From Proteiniclasticum sp. (lineage in GTDB: Bacteria; Bacillota; Clostridia; Clostridiales; Clostridiaceae), in assembly GCF_003514505.1 (NCBI RefSeq), contig NZ_DOPX01000003.1, positions 1 to 49,748 of the forward strand: a stretch of DNA of 49,748 nt, written 5' to 3'. A program made the position numbers and the translations under genes. Shown in pieces: positions 41,458 through 49,433 of the stretch. The notes under the pieces were generated by a model. That model did not search any database and had not been told where the DNA came from. It saw nothing but the letters and a program-made list of their open reading frames with translations. Each line of letters starts with the position of its first letter. Within the stretch, counting starts at the first letter, position 1.

Positions 41458-42312
41458 ATGAAAACCTATGATATTTATCAATCCATAGAAACCTTATACA
41501 ATACCTTTACGAAATCCGAGAAGAAAATCGCAGACTATACGCTGAAACACCGGGAAGAGATCATGTATATGTCCATCACGGAGCTGTCTGATGCCACCAA
41601 AGTGGGAGAAGCCAGCATATTCCGGTTCTGTAAAACCGTAGGACTGGAAGGGTATCAGGCCTTTAAAATTGCCCTGGCCAATGCATCCAGTGAGGAAAAG
41701 ACCAGTCAGAAAATCTACAGCAGCATTCAAAAGGAAGACTCCATGGATGTGCTGACAGACAAGGTCCGGGTGGCGAACATCTCTGCCATTGAAAGCACAG
41801 CGCAGCTGGTCAATCCTGACCATATGGAAAAAGCTGTGGACTACCTGGTGGCAGCGGACAAAATCACCTTTTTTGGGGTAGGCTCTTCTTTTACCACAGC
41901 CCTGGAAGGGCATATCAAGTTTCTAAGAATCACCAGTAAAACCGGTGCAGCCTTTGATTCCCATCTTCAGGCCATGACAGCTTCTCTTATGAAGCCCAGT
42001 GAAGTGGCGGTGATCATTTCGTTCTCCGGCCAGACCAAAGACAGCATCGAAGTGGCGAAAGAAGCAAAGAAAGCCGGGGCCACGGTGATTGTCATGACGA
42101 GATACCAAAAATCCCCACTGACAGAGTACGCAGACCTTGTGCTTCTTACCGGTTCAGTGGAAGGACCCCTTCAGGGAGGATCCACTTCTGCCAAGGTGGC
42201 GCAGCTTTACCTTCTGGATATCCTTTATACGAAATTTTATTTGAGGACCTATGAAGCAAGTGAAATGAATAAAGAACTGACTCTGCAGTCGGTGCTGCCA
42301 AAGCTCTATTAA
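41458..42312 (+). CDS. MurR/RpiR-family regulator
   Basis: The 284-residue protein has an N-terminal HTH_6 domain (about 1-77: 'FTKSEKKIADYTLKHREEI', 'VGEASIFRFCKTVGLEGYQAF') and a SIS domain (about 110-250: 'ITFFGVGSSFTTALEGHIKF', 'VAVIISFSGQTKDSIEVAKE') that should bind an amino-sugar phosphate. AGAGGGGGTG precedes ATG 41458. It is the third gene of the PTS-nanE locus and the likely ligand-responsive regulator of it. It ends at a strong terminator shared with the convergent lipoprotein operon. Confidence 0.92.
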   Translation: MKTYDIYQSIETLYNTFTKSEKKIADYTLKHREEIMYMSITELSDATKVGEASIFRFCKTVGLEGYQAFKIALANASSEEKTSQKIYSSIQKEDSMDVLTDKVRVANISAIESTAQLVNPDHMEKAVDYLVAADKITFFGVGSSFTTALEGHIKFLRITSKTGAAFDSHLQAMTASLMKPSEVAVIISFSGQTKDSIEVAKEAKKAGATVIVMTRYQKSPLTEYADLVLLTGSVEGPLQGGSTSAKVAQLYLLDILYTKFYLRTYEASEMNKELTLQSVLPKLY

Positions 42313-42326
42313 GCATGATAAATAAG

Positions 42327-42376
42327 ATAAGAGCGTAGATGCCGGAATTACCATCCGGCGTCTGCGCTCTTATTTC
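42327..42376. terminator. Strong bidirectional terminator
   Basis: ATAAGAGCG ... GCCGGA pairs with TCCGGC ... CGCTCTTAT (42327-42373), interrupted only by G-T pairs, with T residues following. It separates convergent genes. Confidence 0.85.
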
Positions 42377-42409
42377 TATATATGGGGAAACATATAAAGT
42401 GAAAGGAAA

Positions 42410-43075
42410 TTAGTTTCTGGTGGCACCTTCGATTTTGTAGGTGACATCGATGATGAATTCAGGTGTGTCAGTGATGAACTCTCTATACTTACCATCGGTA
42501 TACTGCGCCATGCCGCCTACATTGTAGACTTTACTCATGTCATAGCCGTTGGCTTCCAGGATCTTCATCATCATGGCCACTCTGCCGCCAGACTGGCACA
42601 TAAGGAAGAGGGTCTTGTCTTTTGGAAAGAGGGTATTCAGAATGGCCTCTGATGATTCATATACTGCAACTGGTGCATCCTGAGGTCCTCCATAGAGCTG
42701 AACCATGGAAGTGTCTGTATGGGCATTTTCATTCCAGATGTAAGCGAAGAAGGGAACGGCTTCAAAGTTCTTGAAGTGTTTTTTAGCATAGTCGTTGTAG
42801 TCTCTCAGATCAATATAGACCACATCATTTCTGCCAAGATACTCCACAAGGTTTTCGGAGCTGATGGCGGAATTGTCAATGGAGTAATCTCCTTCGGTTG
42901 TTCTTGGGGCAGGCAGCTCTTCCACTTTGGTGTACCCTGCTTCCTCAGGGTTCTTCACCCAGCCTTCAGCAATGAGCTGGTCATCCGTTTTTGCTTCCTC
43001 TTTTGGTGCAGCAGTGGCTGCGCATCCTGTAAGCACAACAGAAAGTGAAAGAATAGCAATGAGTTTTTTTAACAT
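42410..43075 (-). CDS. Rhodanese-like lipoprotein
   Basis: The 221-residue protein has a lipoprotein signal peptide with lipobox VVLTGC (Cys18). A linker precedes a rhodanese domain (about 70-205): 'NDVVYIDLRDYNDYAKKHF' and the active-site loop 'LFLMCQSGGRVAMMM', in which the Cys is followed by the phosphate-binding-like loop. On the outer membrane face it could handle sulfur or bind a redox partner. GGAGGAACCACC precedes the start. It follows the neighbouring lipoprotein gene by 21 bases in one operon. Confidence 0.85.
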   Translation of the reverse strand: MLKKLIAILSLSVVLTGCAATAAPKEEAKTDDQLIAEGWVKNPEEAGYTKVEELPAPRTTEGDYSIDNSAISSENLVEYLGRNDVVYIDLRDYNDYAKKHFKNFEAVPFFAYIWNENAHTDTSMVQLYGGPQDAPVAVYESSEAILNTLFPKDKTLFLMCQSGGRVAMMMKILEANGYDMSKVYNVGGMAQYTDGKYREFITDTPEFIIDVTYKIEGATRN

Positions 43076-43096
43076 GGTGGTTCCTCCTAAATTATC

Positions 43097-43825
43097 TTAT
43101 TGGAAAAATTCGTCTGTGGCATGGTAATCCATGAGAGCATTGATGATTCTGATGATGTTGTTTGCGGAAACAGAAGATCCGGAGAAGGTGTCGATGGTGA
43201 AGTCTGTTCTTCCTTCACCTGTTGTATAGTCTTCTGCTTTAATGTCCCAGATGGTGCTGATGGCCTTCATATAGGCCTGGTTCTTCCCTTCAAAAAATGG
43301 AAGATACTCGGTCTTGAATGTCTCATAGGTGACACCGGCAGGAGTTGGATTTGAATCTCCCCAGAATCCCCCCAGATAATGATTGGTGGAGTCCTTATCA
43401 AAGGAGAGGGTCACAACTTCCGCATCCTCAATCTTCTTGCTGCTTGGAAGACTCAGTTCAATATAAGCAGTCTGCCAGAAGTTCACATCAGCAGAACGGC
43501 AGGTACAGGACAGATAGGTGACCTGATACTTGATGTAGTCTCTTGCAGTATACTTGAAGTTCACAAAAGCATAAAAAGGTGTTTCATTCTTTGGTCCGTC
43601 AATATGTGCATGAGGGATAACCTGCACCACATTACCAATAGAACCAGGCCCTAAGCCTGCGCTGGTATTAAGGAACTCATTGACTTCCTCCAGGTTGATG
43701 TCACCAGCGGGTGTAGTTTGTTCTTCGCCTTCCACTGGTGTTTCAGCTGTTTCCTGTGGGGCAGCACATCCGGTGAAGCTGGCAACAAGAAGAGCAGCGA
43801 GAAATAATGAAATTTTCTTAGACAT
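43097..43825 (-). CDS. Lipoprotein with a C-terminal FMN-bind-like motif
   Basis: The 242-residue protein has lipobox ASFTGC (Cys20) and an acidic linker, then a domain I cannot place with certainty. It contains the cysteine motif 'YLSCTCRSADVNFW' (about 103-116) and near the end 'TFSGSSVSANNIIRIINAL'. The last piece resembles the 'DxxSGATxSS' motif of FMN_bind domains, where the Thr takes a covalent FMN; here that residue is Ser. It is the first gene of a two-lipoprotein operon with a good promoter. A surface redox role with the rhodanese-like partner is possible but inferred. Confidence 0.72.
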   Translation of the reverse strand: MSKKISLFLAALLVASFTGCAAPQETAETPVEGEEQTTPAGDINLEEVNEFLNTSAGLGPGSIGNVVQVIPHAHIDGPKNETPFYAFVNFKYTARDYIKYQVTYLSCTCRSADVNFWQTAYIELSLPSSKKIEDAEVVTLSFDKDSTNHYLGGFWGDSNPTPAGVTYETFKTEYLPFFEGKNQAYMKAISTIWDIKAEDYTTGEGRTDFTIDTFSGSSVSANNIIRIINALMDYHATDEFFQ

Positions 43826-43856
43826 TGTTTACCTCCGTTTTTTAATTGATAGGTCG

Positions 43857-43915
43857 ATTATGGCATGCTGTTCATAAAAGGTCAATATATTAACAATCTT
43901 TAAAATTATTGTTAA
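43857..43915 (-). promoter_or_regulatory. Promoter and inverted repeat of the lipoprotein operon
   Basis: On the minus strand TTGACC (43880-43885), 17 bp, CATAAT (43857-43862) forms a near-consensus promoter. Just upstream, TTAACAAT (43890-43897) and ATTGTTAA (43908-43915) are perfect 8-bp arms with a 10-bp spacer. Confidence 0.6.
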
Positions 43916-44628
43916 AAAAATAAATAAGTCAACGCGAAAGTAAAATTAATAATTATGATAAGCATTGGTTTTCAATGATTTTAATAAAAATAGCCAGATC
44001 GCTTAATGATATATAAAATTGAATATGAGTTAGATATTAAGTATGGATTTATATAATAAAGCATTGTAGAATCATGTCGAATTGTTTTTGTGAATAGAGA
44101 AATGAAAACGAATTAAAAAAGAATGGTTTTGAATATCAAAAATGTGATTTCTGACAAGGGTCAGAAATGATGATTTAAAAAAACAGCAGGGTATAAAATT
44201 ATGATATTCATTTTTCATACAGGCGAAAAGATAGATGAATTTTAGAAAATCAAAGAATGCACACTTTAAATTCGTTGGAATTTTATAGAAGCAGCTTTTA
44301 TCTGATTGTGGATCTGAGTCTTTTTTAGTTTCGTTTATGAGAATCTGAAGGTGTTGGTCTGAAACAGGGCGGTAATATCAGGTCTTTTTATTTTTTTGTG
44401 GAGACAGAAGAAGAGAAGTTGGAATAGATACCCCGTACCCGTATTAAAAAAACAACATATGTCATAAATGGACTCTTTTTTTGAGACGAAAGGTAGAGTA
44501 TTACAGTTTGTCTTAAGAGAAGAGCGTGTGGAACCAAATAAAAGAAGCAGGAATGCAGTGACATAGGTGAACTTGAGGATTATACTTCTTCCTGGAGACA
44601 AGTTAAGGAAAGTCTAAGAATTTCTTTG
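43916..44628. other. Long AT-rich region without a recognisable gene
   Basis: Between the two divergent operons about 700 bases are clearly more AT-rich than the rest of the window. I see no reading frame with a ribosome site and a plausible protein. A perfect 9-bp inverted repeat with a 4-base loop (ATTTCTGAC/GTCAGAAAT, 44147-44168) and a CATTG-N5-CAATG repeat near 43965 are the only clear structures. Confidence 0.5.
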
Positions 44629-44690
44629 TTTACAGGGGTTTTGGGTGGTGGTAGAATGAAGCAAGATTTCCGACCGACCGTTCGGTCGGA
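44629..44690 (+). promoter_or_regulatory. Promoter and TetR-type operator of the RND-TetR operon
   Basis: TTTACA (44629-44634), 17 bp, TAGAAT (44652-44657) is a good promoter. TCCGACCGA (44669-44677) and TCGGTCGGA (44682-44690) are perfect 9-bp arms around CCGT and would begin just after the start site. The CCGACCG/CGGTCGG style is typical of TetR operators. Confidence 0.75.
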
Positions 44691-44709
44691 TGAATGAGGA
44701 GGACCTGAA

Positions 44710-47700
44710 GTGATTTCAAAATACAGTGTTAAGAAACCCTATACCGTTGTGGTGGCGGTGATTCTGACCATCCTTCTGGGTGTCATTTCCTTTCTGGGGA
44801 TGAAGACAGACCTTCTGCCATCTCTGGATCTGCCCTTTGTGGTGGTAATCACACCCTATCCAGGTGCAAGTCCTGAAAAGGTGGAGCAGCTGGTCACAAG
44901 ACCCCTGGAGGCAGCCCTTGGCACTTCCAGCGGACTAAGCAGCATGAACTCCACGTCCAGTGAGAATTCCAGTTTGATTTTCCTGGAATTTGTGCAAGGC
45001 ACCAATATGGACAGCGTTATGATTGAACTTTCCGGAAGCCTGGATCAGGTGAAAGCAAGGCTGGAGGAAGGCATTGGCACACCGATACTCATGAGGATCA
45101 GTCCGGATATGCTGCCCATTGTTGTGGCCAGTGTAGACGTGGAGGGAATGAGCCTGGATGAGCTTTCAGCCTTTACAGAAGAAGAAATCATGCCCTCTTT
45201 TGAGCGGCTTGATGGTGTAGCTGCAGTAACAGGCAGTGGTCTTGTGGCGTCACAGCTGGAAGTGAGTCTTCTTCCTGAGAAGATTGCAGTACTCAATGAA
45301 CGGGTGGAGAATCACCTTCTGGCGGAACTTGCAAAAAATGAGACGGAACTGAAAAATGCCATGGCCAGCCTTGAAAGCGGCCAGAAAACATTAGCAGCCG
45401 AATCTCAGAACCAGAAAGAGCAGGTGGCCAAAGCCAGTGTGGAACTTTCCAGCGCCATGGCGAATCTCAATGCCCTCTTGGCAGAGGAAGCAAAGCTTAC
45501 CGCAGAGAAAGCCGCTCTGGAAGCCACCAGAGACCAGCTGAGAAGTGTCCTGGATATGAACGCCATCTTCACGTCTCTCTTTCCAGAAGGAACAGACAAC
45601 CTGACACTGGAAGATCTGCAGCTGATTTTATCCTCCATGGAATCCGGAGCACCTGAAGCCATGGAAGGGATGACAGAAGAGATGATTTCCGGGCTTTCGG
45701 ATCAGGTGCAGGAGGCGGTGAAAACTCTTGTGGCGGTGGAGCTGGAACTTTCCAGCCTGAATGTCCGTCAGATGACTTTAAGTGCCATGAAGCCGGAGCT
45801 TCAGAAAGGTCTCAATCAGTCCAAGGCTGCCGCAGAGCAGCTGGAAGCTGGAAAGATCACCATGGCCATTGAGCTGGCAAAAGCAGAAGTGCAGATGGCC
45901 ACAGGAAAAACAGAACTGGAGAAAGGCCTTGCCGCATTTGAGGACGCAAAAAAGCAGGCACTGGAAAGTGCGGATCTTACAGGAATCCTCACAGAAGAAA
46001 TGGTGAAGAACATCCTCATGGCTCAGAACTTCAGTATGCCTGCAGGGTACATTGAAGAGGGAGATGGACAGATCCTTGTGAAAGTAGGGGACGCATTTGA
46101 AAAACCTGTGGACATCAGGGACCTTGTGGTCTTCAGTATGGAGCCCATTGGAGACATCAAACTGAATGAAGTGGCTGAGGTGGAGAAAAGAGACAACTCC
46201 GATGAGATCTATACAAAAATCAACGGAAACAATGGTGTGCTCTTAACCTTCCAGAAGCAAAGCACATCCTCCACGGCAGAGGTTTCTGATCTCATTCACA
46301 GTGAGATTGAAAAGCTGGAAGGGCAGCATGAGAATCTCTCCATCACGCCCATGATGGACCAGGGAGAGTATATTGATATGACCACCAGCAGCGTCATGGA
46401 GAATCTTCTTTTTGGTGGGATCCTGGCCATTCTGGTGCTGATTCTATTCCTTCGGGATCTGAAACCAACCTTTGTCATTGCTTTAAGTATTCCCATCAGT
46501 CTGACCTTTGCGGTGGTGCTCATGTACTTCAGCAATGTCACGCTCAACGTCATCTCCCTTTCAGGACTTGCTTTGGGTGTAGGAATGCTGGTGGACAACA
46601 GTATCGTTGTCATTGAGAATATTTACAGACTGAGAAAAGAAGGAATGCCAGCGAAGGAAGCGGCCATCACTGGAGCCAACGAAGTGGCAGGAGCGATTTT
46701 TGCATCCACCCTCACCACGGTCAGCGTATTTCTTCCCATTGTGTTTACCGAAGGAATCTCTCGACAGCTCTTTACGGATATGGGGCTTACCATCGGATAC
46801 AGCCTCATCGCAAGTCTTATTGTAGCCCTTACACTGGTGCCCTCCATGGGAGCCACCATGCTGAAGACCACCTCGGAAAAAGAACACAAGTGGTTTGATA
46901 AAACTGTGCAAAGGTATGAGAAGCTGCTGGGAATCGCCCTGAAGTATAAGATGATTGTGGTGCTTTTTGCTGTGGGACTGCTCGGTCTTAGCATCTACCT
47001 GACGACCACCATGGGCACAGCATTCATTCCAGAAGTGGACTCTCCTCAGATGAGCGCTTCCTACGAGGCGCCGGAAGGTCTTGAAACCGATGAGGTGAAT
47101 GCTCTCAATGACGATATCGTAGAAAGAATCCTTTCCATAGATGCAGTTGAGACTGTGGGTGTCATGAGAGGCGGCAGTGGCTTTATGGGATTCGGCGGCG
47201 GCGGAGGTACAAATAATGGAGACGCCAGCACCTTCTACATCTTATTGAAGGATGAACGAAGCCTCAGCAATAAAGAGGTGGAGCAGCTGATTTATGAGAA
47301 CACAGAGGATCTTGGGGGAGAAATGTCCGTGAGCGCCAGCAACATGGACATCTCAGCCTTCGGTGGCAGCGGTATTCAGGTGAAGGTGGAAGGATTTGAT
47401 CCGGATGAGATGGCAGTGCTTGCCAAAGATGTGGCGAAAGTCTTATCTGAAACAGAAGGAACAGAAGATGTGACCACGGGCTTGGAAGATGCAGGGGAAG
47501 AAATCAGAATCACTGTGGATAAAGTGAAGGCCATTCGAGAAGGTCTTACAGTAGCCCAGGTCTTTGCAGAAGTATCCAAAGCGCTGAGCCAGGAAATGAC
47601 GGCAACGCAGCTGACAGAAATGGGCGCCAGCTATCCGGTGGTGCTTTTAAAGCCCATACAGGAAGGTCTTAATAGAAACACCGTGGGAGATCTTTCTATG

Positions 47701-48489
47701 GTGGTGCAGCAAAGAGACGGTTCAGAAAAGACGGTCATACTGAAAGATATTGCCACTGTGGAAGTGACAGAAAGTGTACAGTCCATCAGCCGAGAGAATC
47801 AGAGCAGATACATGACCGTATCGGCAAGCATTAAAGACGGCTACAACATCGGTCTTGTGGGCAGAGAAGTGGAAGAGAAGTTTGCATCATTTGAAGTGCC
47901 TGAAGGATATAAGATTACCTTTGAAGGAGAAAATGAGACCATCAATGATACTTTAGGAGATCTTGTGATCATGATCACCCTTGCTGTGGTGTTCATCTAT
48001 CTCATCATGGTGGCTCAGTTCCAGAACCTTCTATCGCCGTTTATCGTGCTGTTCACACTGCCCCTAGCCTTCACAGGAGGTCTTCTTCTTCTCTACATTG
48101 CTGGCATGGAGCTGTCCATCATTGCGATGCTCGGGTTCCTTGTTCTGGCAGGTGTGGTGGTAAATAATGGTATTGTGTTTGTGGACTACGTCAATCAGCT
48201 TAGAGAGAGAGGGATAGAGAAGCGTGAAGCCATTTTAAGAACTGGCGCCACCAGAATCCGTCCCATCATTATGACAGCACTGACCACAATTCTCGCTCTG
48301 ACGACCCTGGCTTTAGGCTACGGCAGCGGAGCAGAAATGATGCAGCCCATGGCTGTAGTAACTGTGGGCGGCCTTACCTATGCGACACTTCTGACACTCT
48401 TTGTGGTACCGGTACTGTATGACCTCTTTGTCCGTGTGAAAAAGAGGAACTCCTTAGAGAAGATAGATTCAGAGGAGGTGCAATCCTAA
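44710..48489 (+). CDS. RND (HAE1/AcrB-like) exporter with a large coiled-coil insertion (GTG start)
   Basis: The 1259-residue protein has the RND layout: TM1 at about 12-30, porter domain, TM2-6 (about 560-720, with 'LGVGMLVDNSIVVIENIYR' in TM4), a second porter half with a Gly-rich loop 'GFMGFGGGGGTNNGD', and TM8-12 at the C-terminus. It is about 200 residues longer than AcrB because residues about 197-425 are a heptad-rich, Ala/Glu/Lys/Leu-rich coiled-coil insertion in the first porter half. The TM4 pair is Asp-Asn, not the Asp-Asp of AcrB. GAGGAGG precedes GTG 44710. No membrane-fusion protein is encoded nearby, so the coiled coil may replace it. Confidence 0.9.
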   Translation: MISKYSVKKPYTVVVAVILTILLGVISFLGMKTDLLPSLDLPFVVVITPYPGASPEKVEQLVTRPLEAALGTSSGLSSMNSTSSENSSLIFLEFVQGTNMDSVMIELSGSLDQVKARLEEGIGTPILMRISPDMLPIVVASVDVEGMSLDELSAFTEEEIMPSFERLDGVAAVTGSGLVASQLEVSLLPEKIAVLNERVENHLLAELAKNETELKNAMASLESGQKTLAAESQNQKEQVAKASVELSSAMANLNALLAEEAKLTAEKAALEATRDQLRSVLDMNAIFTSLFPEGTDNLTLEDLQLILSSMESGAPEAMEGMTEEMISGLSDQVQEAVKTLVAVELELSSLNVRQMTLSAMKPELQKGLNQSKAAAEQLEAGKITMAIELAKAEVQMATGKTELEKGLAAFEDAKKQALESADLTGILTEEMVKNILMAQNFSMPAGYIEEGDGQILVKVGDAFEKPVDIRDLVVFSMEPIGDIKLNEVAEVEKRDNSDEIYTKINGNNGVLLTFQKQSTSSTAEVSDLIHSEIEKLEGQHENLSITPMMDQGEYIDMTTSSVMENLLFGGILAILVLILFLRDLKPTFVIALSIPISLTFAVVLMYFSNVTLNVISLSGLALGVGMLVDNSIVVIENIYRLRKEGMPAKEAAITGANEVAGAIFASTLTTVSVFLPIVFTEGISRQLFTDMGLTIGYSLIASLIVALTLVPSMGATMLKTTSEKEHKWFDKTVQRYEKLLGIALKYKMIVVLFAVGLLGLSIYLTTTMGTAFIPEVDSPQMSASYEAPEGLETDEVNALNDDIVERILSIDAVETVGVMRGGSGFMGFGGGGGTNNGDASTFYILLKDERSLSNKEVEQLIYENTEDLGGEMSVSASNMDISAFGGSGIQVKVEGFDPDEMAVLAKDVAKVLSETEGTEDVTTGLEDAGEEIRITVDKVKAIREGLTVAQVFAEVSKALSQEMTATQLTEMGASYPVVLLKPIQEGLNRNTVGDLSMVVQQRDGSEKTVILKDIATVEVTESVQSISRENQSRYMTVSASIKDGYNIGLVGREVEEKFASFEVPEGYKITFEGENETINDTLGDLVIMITLAVVFIYLIMVAQFQNLLSPFIVLFTLPLAFTGGLLLLYIAGMELSIIAMLGFLVLAGVVVNNGIVFVDYVNQLRERGIEKREAILRTGATRIRPIIMTALTTILALTTLALGYGSGAEMMQPMAVVTVGGLTYATLLTLFVVPVLYDLFVRVKKRNSLEKIDSEEVQS

Positions 48490-49142
48490 TGGATGAACAG
48501 ATACAGTATTCCCCAAAGCAGATTCTCATCTTTGAAGGGGTGATGAATCTGCTGCAGGAAGGAAGACCCATTCATGAACTGAAGGTGGCGGAAATTGCCG
48601 AAGCATCGGGCATGGGGAAAAGCACCGCCTATGAGTACTTTTCCAGCAAAGAAGAAATCCTAAGAGAAGCCCTTACCTATCATATGAGTGAAAACTTTAA
48701 AAATATGGTCCGGTTTGTCTTTGAGGCTGACACTTTCAAAGGGATTTTGGAGAAGGCTCTCTTATACTTGGAAGACAGCTTGGAAAAAAGATTCACTGGG
48801 ATCTTTCTTCTTGCAATGTCAGAGCATCAGGTAAAATCAGATAAGGGGCATTATATGGACCCTTTCATGATGGAGAAGATGGATGCAGTGACCATGAGGG
48901 AACTGGAAAGAGCGATGCTGATCGGAAAAAATGAGGGCAGCGTTGCAGCAGATCTTACTTTAATGGATTTAAAAATGACTGTTCTCGGATTTTTCAGCGC
49001 TTTTGTGCATGAACTGCTGCCTTTGAAATCCATCCATTGTGGGATCAAGGTGGAGCCTGATCTGAGCCTTGAAAACAGCGAGGAGATGATAAAACGTCTC
49101 CATGAAAGAACGGTTCGCCTTATGCTTAAGACATTGGGGTAA
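48489..49142 (+). CDS. TetR-family regulator
   Basis: The 217-residue protein has an N-terminal TetR helix-turn-helix ('ELKVAEIAEASGMGKSTAYE' then 'YFSSKEEIL', about 25-60) and a helical ligand/dimer domain. Its ATG overlaps the RND stop codon as TAATG, so the two are translationally coupled. It is the likely repressor of the operon through the CCGACCG/CGGTCGG operator at 44669-44690 and is induced by an RND substrate. A terminator follows 6 bases after its stop. Confidence 0.92.
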   Translation: MDEQIQYSPKQILIFEGVMNLLQEGRPIHELKVAEIAEASGMGKSTAYEYFSSKEEILREALTYHMSENFKNMVRFVFEADTFKGILEKALLYLEDSLEKRFTGIFLLAMSEHQVKSDKGHYMDPFMMEKMDAVTMRELERAMLIGKNEGSVAADLTLMDLKMTVLGFFSAFVHELLPLKSIHCGIKVEPDLSLENSEEMIKRLHERTVRLMLKTLG

Positions 49143-49148
49143 GGCAAG

Positions 49149-49187
49149 AAAGGAGCTGAGCAGTATTGCTGAGCTTCTTTTTTTTTT
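49149..49187 (+). terminator. Intrinsic terminator after the TetR gene
   Basis: AAAGGAGCTGAGCA (49149-49162) pairs with TGCTGAGCTTCTTT (49167-49180) with one G-G mismatch, followed by a long T-run. Confidence 0.75.
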
Positions 49188-49316
49188 AGATTAATTATCC
49201 TCATTGATTTTATTAATCTAAAAATAAGTTGCGGTTTTGTGGACATATTTTTATTTTTGTTTTTCTATCTCGATAAATTATTAGACAAAGTTATGAATGA
49301 TATGTAAGTTCATCAG

Positions 49317-49373
49317 TTCACATTGGTTGTGAAATAAAATGTAATCGTTTATACTGATATGGATTGCTATAAT
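49317..49373 (+). promoter_or_regulatory. Promoter region of the oadA-like gene
   Basis: An extended -10 (TGC then TATAAT at 49368-49373) lies about 60 bases before the start; the -35 is poor. Upstream, TTCACA-N5-TGTGAA (49317-49333) is a perfect inverted repeat that could bind a regulator. Confidence 0.45.
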
Positions 49374-49433
49374 TTTATCCATCTTGGACATTCAGATGGG
49401 TATTGAATAAACAAATAGTAGGAGGGACTTTGC

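Noticed and set aside
43890..43915. Possible Rex site before the lipoprotein operon
   Set aside because: The half-sites TTAACAA and TTGTTAA are present but in the reverse order with a 10-base spacer, so the Rex consensus is not met.
44335..44601. 88-residue minus-strand reading frame in the AT-rich gap
   Set aside because: It has no convincing ribosome site, an unusual Phe/Leu/Cys-rich composition from AT-rich DNA, and no recognisable family; treated as chance.
49317..49333. TTCACA-N5-TGTGAA as a Rex or CRP site
   Set aside because: The arms point the wrong way round for the usual TGTGA-N6-TCACA or TTGTGAA-N4-TTCACAA sites; kept only as an unassigned inverted repeat.
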